From an uncultured bacterium (lineage in GTDB: Bacteria > Patescibacteriota > Saccharimonadia > Saccharimonadales > Saccharimonadaceae): 19,172 bases of DNA. Shown here piece after piece: positions 1 through 6,479 of this stretch (within the stretch, counting starts at the first letter, position 1; each line of letters opens with the position of its first letter). The DNA lies in contig CALAKV010000029.1 in assembly GCA_937922985.1 (NCBI GenBank), forward strand, positions 1 to 19,172. Direction: 5' to 3'. The position numbers and the translations under genes are program-made. The notes beneath the pieces were generated by a model. It made no database searches. It saw only the letters and a program-made list of their open reading frames with translations, and was not told where the DNA came from.

Positions 1-906
1 TTTTTTGTAGTGGTCACATTCTCTAGATAGAAAATCAGCATATTTTTTAGTTTTCACATCAACAAAAGATCCTGATGATACTTGTGGTGCATTATTAACT
101 TCCAATAGGTATATCTCACCGCTTCTAGAATCAACCATAACATCAACTCCAGCAACTTGAAGCTTTATAATTTCAGCTGCTTTTTTTGAGATTTCTAAAA
201 TATCTTTCGATACACTATCTAGTGGTAAAATTTTAGCTGATCCACCCTGAGATGTATTATTTAAATGCGATTTAGCGTTAGATTTTCGACTAATAGCCAT
301 AGTCGGCTCATCCCAGAATACTAATATACGTAAATCCCCCTCGTTAGGAATAAACTCTTGCAGAATAAAATTAATACCTGGATTATCGTCATGGATTTTT
401 TGAATTTCCTCAGGTGATCTTACTAAAAAATTCAAACGCCCTTTTGAGCCTTCGTTGTCTTTTAGAATCGCCTGATCTCCAAACTCAATAAAACGTCTTT
501 TCATCTCATTAAGTTCTCCATAAAAGGAATGCGGCCAATTTTTAATTCCTCCAACCCAAAGAGCAAATTGTGTACTCATTTTATTATCGGGAAGAAGCCT
601 ATTTAAATATTCATCTGTATATCTTATATTAAAAAAATCACAATAAGCAGCAATCGCATGAGCTTCAGCTGCCATACCACTGATATGCCTCATAACAACC
701 AAATCAAAATCCCTTAAATCGAATTTTTTATTAACATCATAAATTGCAATCTCATTTTGACTTAGCTCAAAAAATAAATCCGAAATACCAGAAAATTCTA
801 CCAAAAAATCTGACCCTAGATATTCTGAAATATTATTAGCAAAAAACTCTGCTTTCTCTCTTGCCGTACTAGTTTTCGATGGTGTAAGTAATAAAATCTT
901 CTTCAT
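1..906 (-). CDS. RimK-like ATP-grasp ligase (3' end cut by window edge)
   Basis: An open frame of 302 codons runs from the ATG at 904-906 to the left edge without a stop, so the C-terminus is missing. The visible protein fits the ATP-grasp fold of the RimK/glutathione-synthetase type. A lysine/glycine-rich nucleotide loop (KDNEGSKGR, about residues 149-157) is followed by QEFIPNEGDLRILV (183-196), then NNTSQGGSAK (216-225), resembling the N-x-x-x-GG-x-A segment of RimK. The metal-binding EVNNAP lies at 269-274. Such enzymes join an amino acid to a carboxylate through an acyl phosphate; the substrate cannot be read from sequence. AGGAG lies six bases before the ATG and close to the rnc stop, so it is the last visible gene of the nusB-Nudix-rnc operon. 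It could modify a ribosomal protein or a peptide, but this is inference. Confidence 0.8.
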   Translation of the reverse strand, partial: MKKILLLTPSKTSTAREKAEFFANNISEYLGSDFLVEFSGISDLFFELSQNEIAIYDVNKKFDLRDFDLVVMRHISGMAAEAHAIAAYCDFFNIRYTDEYLNRLLPDNKMSTQFALWVGGIKNWPHSFYGELNEMKRRFIEFGDQAILKDNEGSKGRLNFLVRSPEEIQKIHDDNPGINFILQEFIPNEGDLRILVFWDEPTMAISRKSNAKSHLNNTSQGGSAKILPLDSVSKDILEISKKAAEIIKLQVAGVDVMVDSRSGEIYLLEVNNAPQVSSGSFVDVKTKKYADFLSRECDHYKK

Positions 907-915
907 ACTTTACTC

Positions 916-1626
916 CTATTTCTTATTCTTATATTTTCGAATCGCCTCTCGAGCTGCTTCTTGTTGAGCAGTTTGTTTGCTTGGACCTTCACCTTCACCC
1001 ATTTTTTTATCACCAACAAAAACACCAAGAGTAAAATTCTTATCGTGATCTGGACCATCCTCTTTAAGAACCTTATAAATTGGCGTAAAACCATCTCTTG
1101 CTTGTGAAATCTCTTGTAAATAGCTCTTTGGGTCGCGCCAAGATTCTTCCTCTAGAATTTGTGGAAGAGTACTCAAAATATTATCTGTGATGTATTTTTT
1201 TGCAGCTTCATAACCCTTATCAAGATAAATAGCACCCGTAGTTGCTTCGAAAGCATTTGCCAAAATCTGCTGGCGAGCCCTTGCAGAACCTTGCTTTTCG
1301 CCACGGCTCATCCGAATTAGTTTTTCATAACCGAGTCTTTCGCCAGCCGCACCAATACTTTCAGTTCTAACCAACGCTGAACGCCAAGCTGTTAAAATTC
1401 CCTCAGGTTTATCATAGTTCGAAAATAGAAAATCGGTAGTAACGAGTTCTAAAACCGCATCACCCAAAAATTCAAGTCGTTCATTATGCTCGCTTGCCGA
1501 CTTTTTATGTTCATTTAAATAGCTTCGATGCGTTAATGCAGTCACTAATAAATCAATATTTTCGAAATCATAGCCAAGTTTCTCTTTCGCCCATTCATGA
1601 TAGGGCGCCAATAAAATTCCACTCAT
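916..1626 (-). CDS. rnc: Ribonuclease III
   Basis: The 236-residue protein has the length and two-domain order of bacterial RNase III, a double-strand RNA endonuclease that matures rRNA precursors and cuts structured mRNAs. The signature ERLEFLGDAVL is at 49-59, with acidic residues E49, E52 and D56. A second catalytic block, ILANAFEATTGAIYLD (121-136), carries E127, but position 124 is Asn where E. coli has Asp114; Asn occurs here in other family members. A double-stranded-RNA-binding domain spans about 165-235 and ends in the alanine-rich helix QTAQQEAAREAI. The ATG shares one base with the TAA of the upstream Nudix gene (TAATG), which suggests translational coupling. AGGAG sits about nine bases before the start. 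Confidence 0.97.
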   Translation of the reverse strand: MSGILLAPYHEWAKEKLGYDFENIDLLVTALTHRSYLNEHKKSASEHNERLEFLGDAVLELVTTDFLFSNYDKPEGILTAWRSALVRTESIGAAGERLGYEKLIRMSRGEKQGSARARQQILANAFEATTGAIYLDKGYEAAKKYITDNILSTLPQILEEESWRDPKSYLQEISQARDGFTPIYKVLKEDGPDHDKNFTLGVFVGDKKMGEGEGPSKQTAQQEAAREAIRKYKNKK

Positions 1627-2123
1627 TATAAGTTCTCCTGTCTAATTTTTTTCATCGCAAGCAAGATTAGCTTACCGATATCTTCATATTCAATCTCATC
1701 CAATGCATCAGAAAAACTAAACCATCTAATACCATTCATCCAATCTTCTTTTTGGATTGCATCAGTATCACCAAGTGCTTTCACTAAAAAAACTTGAGTT
1801 GTCATTAAAACAAGCCTGTCAATTCGCCTATATCGAAAATTGATTTTACCAAGCCAGCCAATAATTTTTACATCATGAAGGCCGGCTTCTTCCCCAATTT
1901 CACGCTTAGCAGTTTCTTGAGCTGTTTCTCCTTCTTCGATATGACCTTTCGGAATCGTCCAGCGGTCTTTCGAGTCTTGAATCAGCAAAATTTCAACTTC
2001 ATTTTTTTGATTACGACGAAAAATTACGCCACCAGCGGTCGGTTCACGAACAATTTCCTGAATTGAAGATCTGCGTGTTCTATGAAAATATTTTCGAAAA
2101 TGTTCAACCTTCTTGTTCGCCAT
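1626..2123 (-). CDS. Nudix hydrolase
   Basis: The 165-residue protein contains a perfect Nudix box, G60-x5-E66-x7-R74-E75-x2-E78-E79-x-G81-L, preceded by the usual TAGGVIFRR strand and the RWTIPKG segment. Nudix enzymes hydrolyse nucleoside diphosphates linked to another group; the short form with WTIPKGH resembles MutT/Ap4A-type hydrolases, but the substrate is not determined. I chose the ATG at 2121-2123 because GGAGG lies six bases upstream. A longer frame to 2225 would overlap nusB by over 100 bases and adds no conserved sequence. The chosen start overlaps the nusB 3' end by 20 bases and the stop overlaps the rnc ATG by one base, so the gene sits tightly inside the operon. Confidence 0.93.
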   Translation of the reverse strand: MANKKVEHFRKYFHRTRRSSIQEIVREPTAGGVIFRRNQKNEVEILLIQDSKDRWTIPKGHIEEGETAQETAKREIGEEAGLHDVKIIGWLGKINFRYRRIDRLVLMTTQVFLVKALGDTDAIQKEDWMNGIRWFSFSDALDEIEYEDIGKLILLAMKKIRQENL

Positions 2124-2559
2124 TTTGTTCCTCCACAAAAAGCTTATACGCCGTTCCCAATACGCCGTTAATAAACTTACTTGAATTATCGGAACCAAAC
2201 GCTTTAGCAAGCTCAACTGCTTCATTTATGGCCACTTTTGGCGGAACCGTTTCTCGAGAATAAAGCAATTCATAAAGCCCCATCCTTAAAACATTACGGT
2301 CAATTCGCGCAATCTGTGAAATTGGCCATTCTGGTGCCATTGGCTGAAGTTTTGTATCCAGTTCAACCTGTCTTTCAATAATCCCGTTTAATAAATCTTG
2401 AACGAATTGCTTATCTCCAATCGCTTCTTCGTATTGCTTCATATTTCGAAAAATAATCTCAGCCAAGTCAACAGTTTTATCTTGTGCCTGAGAGCGAAAT
2501 TCATATTCATAAAGTGTTTGAAGAACAACAATCCTTCCTAAATGTCTATTTGATGCCAT
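2104..2559 (-). CDS. nusB: Transcription antitermination factor NusB
   Basis: The 151-residue all-helical protein matches NusB in length and pattern: an N-terminal RHLGRIVVLQTLYEYEF helix, then a C-terminal block with ARIDRNVLRMGLYELLY (about 84-100), VPPKVAINEAVELAKAFG and KFINGVLG. NusB binds boxA RNA with ribosomal protein uS10 and prevents premature termination of rRNA transcripts. It is the first gene of a four-gene operon with rnc, linking rRNA synthesis and rRNA processing. A promoter lies directly upstream. The leader is about 15 bases with no convincing Shine-Dalgarno sequence. It ends with TGA, supporting the standard code. Confidence 0.95.
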   Translation of the reverse strand: MASNRHLGRIVVLQTLYEYEFRSQAQDKTVDLAEIIFRNMKQYEEAIGDKQFVQDLLNGIIERQVELDTKLQPMAPEWPISQIARIDRNVLRMGLYELLYSRETVPPKVAINEAVELAKAFGSDNSSKFINGVLGTAYKLFVEEQNGEQEG

Positions 2560-2580
2560 TTTTACGTAAGGTTCTTTCCT

Positions 2581-2609
2581 ATATTAAAATATTATTATTT
2601 TTTTGTCAA
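2581..2609 (-). promoter_or_regulatory. Sigma-70-type promoter of the nusB operon
   Basis: On the minus strand a perfect -35 box TTGACA (2604-2609) is separated by 17 bases from a -10-like TAATAT (2581-2586, four of six consensus bases). Transcription would start near 2574, about 15 bases before the nusB ATG. No other good promoter was seen before the four closely packed genes. Confidence 0.7.
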
Positions 2610-2610
2610 A

Positions 2611-2650
2611 TGAAAATTAAAACGCCAGCAAATTAAGCAGCTAGCGTTTT
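2611..2650 (-). terminator. Intrinsic terminator overlapping the rpmF stop
   Basis: An 11-bp stem with one G-U pair (arms 2619-2629 and 2640-2650) encloses a 10-base loop and is followed on the minus strand by TTAATTTTC. The rpmF TAA (2633-2635) lies in the loop, so the hairpin uses the last codons of the gene. The terminator ends just before the nusB promoter. Confidence 0.7.
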
Positions 2651-2812
2651 GTTTTCTTCGAGTTGCTTGTTTAGAGCTTTACCAGATTGTTTTTTAGTTG
2701 TGTAAACTTTCACTGGTGATTTTTTATTAACTCGACGAGCTAAATCCAATCGCAAGTGGCTGCGTCGCAAACCAGTCTTTCGAGGACTACTCTGTTTCTT
2801 TGGCTGTGCCAT
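2633..2812 (-). CDS. rpmF: Large ribosomal subunit protein bL32
   Basis: A 59-residue basic protein starts MAQPKKQSSPRKTGLRRSH, matching the MAxPKxxxSxxxxxxRRSH start of bL32, and continues with LARRVNKKSPVKVYTTKK. Length is normal (about 55-65). No zinc-binding cysteines are present, which corresponds to the cysteine-free form known in many bacteria. AAGGAG lies eight bases before the ATG, and a promoter 42-70 bases upstream plus a terminator make it a single-gene unit. The protein belongs to the 50S subunit near the peptide exit region. Confidence 0.9.
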   Translation of the reverse strand: MAQPKKQSSPRKTGLRRSHLRLDLARRVNKKSPVKVYTTKKQSGKALNKQLEENKTLAA

Positions 2813-2853
2813 TTAAAGTTTCTCCTTAGGTTTATTATTTTCCTTCAATATCA

Positions 2854-2882
2854 ATTATACCTTAATTTTAAAGATAAAGCAA
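2854..2882 (-). promoter_or_regulatory. rpmF promoter
   Basis: Minus strand: TTGCTT (2877-2882), 17-base spacer, perfect TATAAT (2854-2859). The predicted start near 2847 gives a leader of about 34 bases that contains the AAGGAG ribosome binding site of rpmF. Confidence 0.75.
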
Positions 2883-2901
2883 GCTTTTTATAAATCTATT
2901 A

Positions 2902-2930
2902 TTGACTTTTTATTATTTTTATGCTATAAT
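2902..2930 (+). promoter_or_regulatory. Promoter of the 2940 gene, near-leaderless
   Basis: Plus strand: TTGACT (2902-2907), 17-base spacer, perfect TATAAT (2925-2930). The expected transcription start, about seven bases past the -10 box, falls near 2937, only about three bases before the ATG at 2940. No room remains for a Shine-Dalgarno sequence. Confidence 0.8.
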
Positions 2931-2939
2931 AAAATCATT

Positions 2940-3491
2940 ATGAAAAGTTATGAAAACAAAAACAATCAAATTCAAAATAATGAAATAGTAAAAATTAGTA
3001 GAAAGAAACTAAAACAATTTGGTGCTTTAGCGATGCTTGCCGGAGCGCTTGGTGGTTGGTTTGGCCACGATACTTATAAAAATTATCAAGAAAACCACCC
3101 ACCAGAAATTTTCCAAAAAAGCCAAACTGAAGGTTTAGACAATTCTGAAATGGATTTTTCAAAACTTAAAAAAATTTCAGATGATGGCGGCGTAATCCAT
3201 CTGCAAAAAGGAGACGCTATAAGAAGCTCAACTGGCGAATATTACAAAAACCCTGAAAATTACACTTTCAGCGAATCAAACCATTCAGCAATTGGTATTA
3301 TGAATACAGACAGGGACTTTACTACTAAGGGCGAAGTTTACCTAGAAGACGGGGATAATCCAAAATTAATTACCAGAATTGAGAATTTTGAAAAAACGTC
3401 AACTGGCGAAAATACTAAAATTGATATAAATATAGATAAAGACGGTTGGGTTGCAGTTGATGCAAATAGAGAAGACTTTCAGCAAAAATAA
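2940..3491 (+). CDS. Membrane-anchored hypothetical protein
   Basis: I do not recognise this 183-residue protein. A polar N-terminus with a basic stretch (SRKKLKQ) precedes one hydrophobic segment (about residues 27-42, FGALAMLAGALGGWFG), which suggests a signal anchor with the remaining roughly 140 polar residues outside the cell. There are no cysteines. The C-terminal part is rich in Asp, Asn, Lys and Thr and looks like a small beta-rich domain. The gene is monocistronic: a strong promoter directly in front, a perfect terminator hairpin beginning at the last base of its stop codon, and opposite orientation to its neighbours. A lineage-specific surface protein is plausible but inferred. Confidence 0.8.
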   Translation: MKSYENKNNQIQNNEIVKISRKKLKQFGALAMLAGALGGWFGHDTYKNYQENHPPEIFQKSQTEGLDNSEMDFSKLKKISDDGGVIHLQKGDAIRSSTGEYYKNPENYTFSESNHSAIGIMNTDRDFTTKGEVYLEDGDNPKLITRIENFEKTSTGENTKIDINIDKDGWVAVDANREDFQQK

Positions 3492-3520
3492 TAAAATGGA
3501 GGAATAAACCTCCATTTTAT
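3491..3520. terminator. Bidirectional terminator between the 2940 gene and leuS
   Basis: A perfect 12-bp inverted repeat (3491-3502 and 3509-3520) with a six-base loop has T-rich sequence on both sides: TTATTT on the plus strand and TATTTTT on the minus strand. It touches both stop codons (2940-gene TAA at 3489-3491, leuS TAA at 3521-3523), so it serves both convergent genes. Confidence 0.9.
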
Positions 3521-5962
3521 TTATTTAACAACAAAGTTAATTAATTTATTCGGAATAAAAATTTCTTTCAAAATCTCCTTGTCTTGCAAGAATTTCGAAA
3601 CATTATCTTCTGCTTTTGCAGCAGCAAGAATCTCATCCTTCTCAGAGTTTGCCGAGACTTTAATTTTCCCGCGAAGCTTTCCATTAACTTGCACAATAAT
3701 TTGAATTTCATCAGTTTTCAAAAACTCTTCATTCCATTTTGGCCAGCCAGATTTTTCAATAAAGTCATTGTTTCCAAGCTGTTGCCAGAGTTCGCTTGAA
3801 ATATGTGGAGCAAATGGAACAAGCATTTTAAGTAAATCTTCTAAAATAAATTGCCAATCGTTCGAAAAACCTTCAAGCTTCAATTTATAAAGATCATTTA
3901 TAAATTCCATCAGAGCAGCAACCGCAGTATTTAGGCTTTCGCGGTGAAAATCTTCAGTAACTTTCTTGATGGTTTTATGTTGGATTTTTTGGATTTCAGC
4001 AAAATTCGAAAGATTTTCAGCAGATTTTTCAGATTCAATAAATTCTTGAATCAAAACCCAAACACGATTTAGAAAACGATAAACTCCAGCTATGCCTCGT
4101 GAATCCCAAGAAGCGTCAACTTCATATGGGGCAATAAACATTTCGTAAGTTCGAAGTGAATCTGCACCATATCCTTGGTCGATAACTTCAAGTGGATCAA
4201 TAGTATTCCCCTTTGATTTACTCATTTTCGAACCATCTTCGGCATTAATATATCCGTGATAAAGGAGTTTTTTAACTGGTTCGGCAAAATTAGTTAGTCC
4301 CAAATCTCTAAAAACATGAGTCCAAAAACGAATATATAGTAAATGCGCAACCGCGTGGTCGCCACCAACATAATAATCAACCGGCGCCCAGTAATTTACG
4401 AGCTCAGGATCCCAAGCTTGTTTAGAATTTTGAGGATCGGCATATCGCAAAAGATACCAGCTTGAACAGGCATAACCATCCATCGTATCAGTTTCACGAG
4501 TCATTTTTTCGCCATTAATTTCAACCGTAATGAATTCTTCACTCTTAGTGAGGGCCGACTTCCCAGAATCATCAGGCTTAAAATCGCTCAAAGTTGGAAG
4601 CATCACAGGTAATTGCTCTTCGGGGATTAAATGTTCTTTACCGTCTTTGTCATAAGCAATAGGAATTGGACAACCCCAATAGCGCTGCCGAGAAATCAAC
4701 CAATCTCGCATTTTATATGTAGTTTTCGAACGACCAACCCCAGACTCTTCAAGCCAGCCCAAAATCTGTTCACGAACATCCTCAGATTTTTGACCATTGA
4801 ATTCACCAGAGTTAACTATAACTCCTTCTCCATGATAGCAAGAATCATCATCCACCATATCCTCAGGCTTCTCAACAACTTTTATAATATCCAAATCGAA
4901 TTTTTTAGCAAATTCAAAATCTCGCTCATCATGAGCAGGAACCGCCATAACAGCCCCTTCACCATAGCCTCCAAGCACATAATCACTCACCCAAATCGGG
5001 ATTTTCTTACCATTCGCTGGATTTATTGCATAACTTCCAGTGAAAATTCCTGTCTTTTCTTTATTTTCTTGGCGCTCAATTTCAGATTTTTTAAGCGATT
5101 CTTTCTTATATGCTTCAAGTTTTTCTCTAGTTAAATCGGTAGAGAGTTTTTCTAGCAATTCATGTTCTGGCGCAATAGTTAAAAATGCCACGCCAAAAAT
5201 AGTATCTGGTCGAGTTGTAAAAACTTTAATTTTTTCACCTTTTGCATTTCCGTCAGCAATTTCAAATTCAATCTCAGCACCCTCAGATTTTCCAATCCAA
5301 TTTCGCTGCATCGTTTTAATCTTTTCTGGCCAATCTAATTCGTCAATATCAGCCAAAAGTTCGTCAGCATATGCAGTAATTTTAAAGAACCATTGAGTCA
5401 TTTGCTTTTTTGAAACTTCTTCGCCACAGCGCCAGCATCGGCCATTTTCAACCTGTTCATTTGCGAGAACTGTTTTATCATTATCGCACCACCACTGATA
5501 GCTTTCTTTTCGATAAGCTAGACCTTTTTTATAGAGCTCACGAAAAATCCACTGTGTCCACTTATAATATTCTGGGTTTGAAGTGTTAATTTCTCGCGAC
5601 CAATCGATTGAAATTCCAAGTCGTTTAAATTGTTTTTTAAAATTTGCAATATTCGTTTTTGTAGCTTCTTGCGGAGAGATCCCAGTTTTAATTGCGTAAT
5701 TTTCTGCAGGCAAGCCAAAAGTATCCCAACCAATTGGATTTAAAACATTTTTGCCCTGCTGGCGATAAAAACGAGCGATTGAATCAACAATCGTATAGCT
5801 CCTTGCGTGCCCAGTGTGAAGCCCTGCTCCACTTGGATACGGAAACATTCCTGAAATATACATTTTCCGTTTCGAAGAATCCGCTTCAACCTCATAAAGC
5901 TTTGATTCATCCCATTTTTTTTGCCATTTTTCTTCAATTTCAATCGGATTATATCTTTTCAT
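3521..5962 (-). CDS. leuS: Leucyl-tRNA synthetase
   Basis: The 813-residue protein is a complete class I LeuRS, charging tRNA-Leu with leucine. The HIGH motif reads HTGH (49-52) after PYPSG, and the KMSKS motif is at 579-583. The CP1 editing domain is present, with VFTTRPDTIFG (247-257) and YGEGAVMAVPAHDERD (333-348), whose Asp345 corresponds to the conserved editing-site Asp. Zinc-type cysteines are at 159, 176 and 179. The C-terminal anticodon-binding and C-terminal domains follow, including IIVQVNGKLRGK. Length is slightly below the usual 860. It is a single-gene unit with its own promoter, a leader of only about four bases and a shared terminator. The AT-rich dyad around its -10 box may mean regulation. 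Confidence 0.98.
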   Translation of the reverse strand: MKRYNPIEIEEKWQKKWDESKLYEVEADSSKRKMYISGMFPYPSGAGLHTGHARSYTIVDSIARFYRQQGKNVLNPIGWDTFGLPAENYAIKTGISPQEATKTNIANFKKQFKRLGISIDWSREINTSNPEYYKWTQWIFRELYKKGLAYRKESYQWWCDNDKTVLANEQVENGRCWRCGEEVSKKQMTQWFFKITAYADELLADIDELDWPEKIKTMQRNWIGKSEGAEIEFEIADGNAKGEKIKVFTTRPDTIFGVAFLTIAPEHELLEKLSTDLTREKLEAYKKESLKKSEIERQENKEKTGIFTGSYAINPANGKKIPIWVSDYVLGGYGEGAVMAVPAHDERDFEFAKKFDLDIIKVVEKPEDMVDDDSCYHGEGVIVNSGEFNGQKSEDVREQILGWLEESGVGRSKTTYKMRDWLISRQRYWGCPIPIAYDKDGKEHLIPEEQLPVMLPTLSDFKPDDSGKSALTKSEEFITVEINGEKMTRETDTMDGYACSSWYLLRYADPQNSKQAWDPELVNYWAPVDYYVGGDHAVAHLLYIRFWTHVFRDLGLTNFAEPVKKLLYHGYINAEDGSKMSKSKGNTIDPLEVIDQGYGADSLRTYEMFIAPYEVDASWDSRGIAGVYRFLNRVWVLIQEFIESEKSAENLSNFAEIQKIQHKTIKKVTEDFHRESLNTAVAALMEFINDLYKLKLEGFSNDWQFILEDLLKMLVPFAPHISSELWQQLGNNDFIEKSGWPKWNEEFLKTDEIQIIVQVNGKLRGKIKVSANSEKDEILAAAKAEDNVSKFLQDKEILKEIFIPNKLINFVVK

Positions 5963-5991
5963 ACTATTTTAAATTATACCAAAAATAGTAT
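5961..5991. repeat. 10-bp inverted repeat centred on the leuS -10 box
   Basis: ATACTATTTT (5961-5970) and its exact reverse complement AAAATAGTAT (5982-5991) flank 11 bases. The dyad centre (5976) coincides with the TATAAT box (5973-5978), and one arm runs into the leuS start codon. It has too little G+C for a good intrinsic terminator, so an operator is possible. Confidence 0.6.
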
Positions 5992-6001
5992 AAAAAATCA
6001 A
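5973..6001 (-). promoter_or_regulatory. leuS promoter, near-leaderless
   Basis: Minus strand: TTGATT (5996-6001), 17-base spacer, perfect TATAAT (5973-5978), then ten bases to the leuS ATG. The start would fall about four bases before the ATG, with no Shine-Dalgarno sequence possible. Confidence 0.8.
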
Positions 6002-6005
6002 AAAA

Positions 6006-6479
6006 TCACCATAAAGTAACCTTATCGCAAATATATTCATTCTCATCAGTTAAATAAACCTCAACCAGCTCATTATTTTTGTAAAATTCAATTCTATTTT
6101 GAAGATTGCTAATTTCTGGCTCAATAACATTATTCCACCAACTTTTACCAGAACGACATATAACACGCCTTTTATACTCTTGCATCACTCTTTTTTTAAA
6201 AATATTTGGTAAAATAAGTATAAAACTAATCTTTTTTAAAAGTAGTCGCTTTAAAATCTCATCGTCTTCACTAATAAATATAATTTCGAAATTTCCCGAA
6301 TAATATTCTTCTTCAATTTTCTGCACACAAAAATCAAAAAAATGAGATCTTTCAACTTTACTCATCATTTTAGTTTTACTACTTTCATTAAATTCCATAT
6401 CTAAAAATCGCTTTTTAGATATTTTTGAAAGAGTAGTTTTACCCAAACAAGGATAAGCTGCAATAATTTTAGTTTGCAT
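6006..6479 (-). CDS. P-loop NTPase, nucleotide-kinase-like
   Basis: The 157-residue protein begins with a Walker A loop, AYPCLGKT (residues 8-15, A-x4-GKT), followed by RFLDMEFNESS (about 24-34). This resembles the VLDLDSS segment of small P-loop proteins related to deoxynucleoside monophosphate kinases found in phages and bacteria. A basic stretch, FKKRVMQEYKRRVICRSGKSWW (about 94-115), could be the lid with arginines contacting phosphate. The substrate is unknown and the family assignment is tentative. The ATG overlaps the ligA 3' end by 11 bases, so it is translated from the same operon as its last gene, and it ends with TGA. Only a weak AAAGAA precedes the start. Confidence 0.75.
   Translation of the reverse strand: MQTKIIAAYPCLGKTTLSKISKKRFLDMEFNESSKTKMMSKVERSHFFDFCVQKIEEEYYSGNFEIIFISEDDEILKRLLLKKISFILILPNIFKKRVMQEYKRRVICRSGKSWWNNVIEPEISNLQNRIEFYKNNELVEVYLTDENEYICDKVTLW

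Noticed and set aside
121..1095. UGA recoding as in Gracilibacteria/Absconditabacteria
   Set aside because: No in-frame TGA was found in intact genes, and TGA is used as a stop in nusB and in the P-loop gene.
2124..2225. Longer Nudix frame starting at 2225
   Set aside because: It overlaps nusB in another frame, has no family similarity in the added part, and a strong GGAGG precedes the ATG at 2123.
4631..5396. Plus-strand open frames opposite leuS (167 and 118 codons)
   Set aside because: They mirror the leuS coding frame, have no ribosome binding site or recognisable protein character, and leuS is unambiguous.
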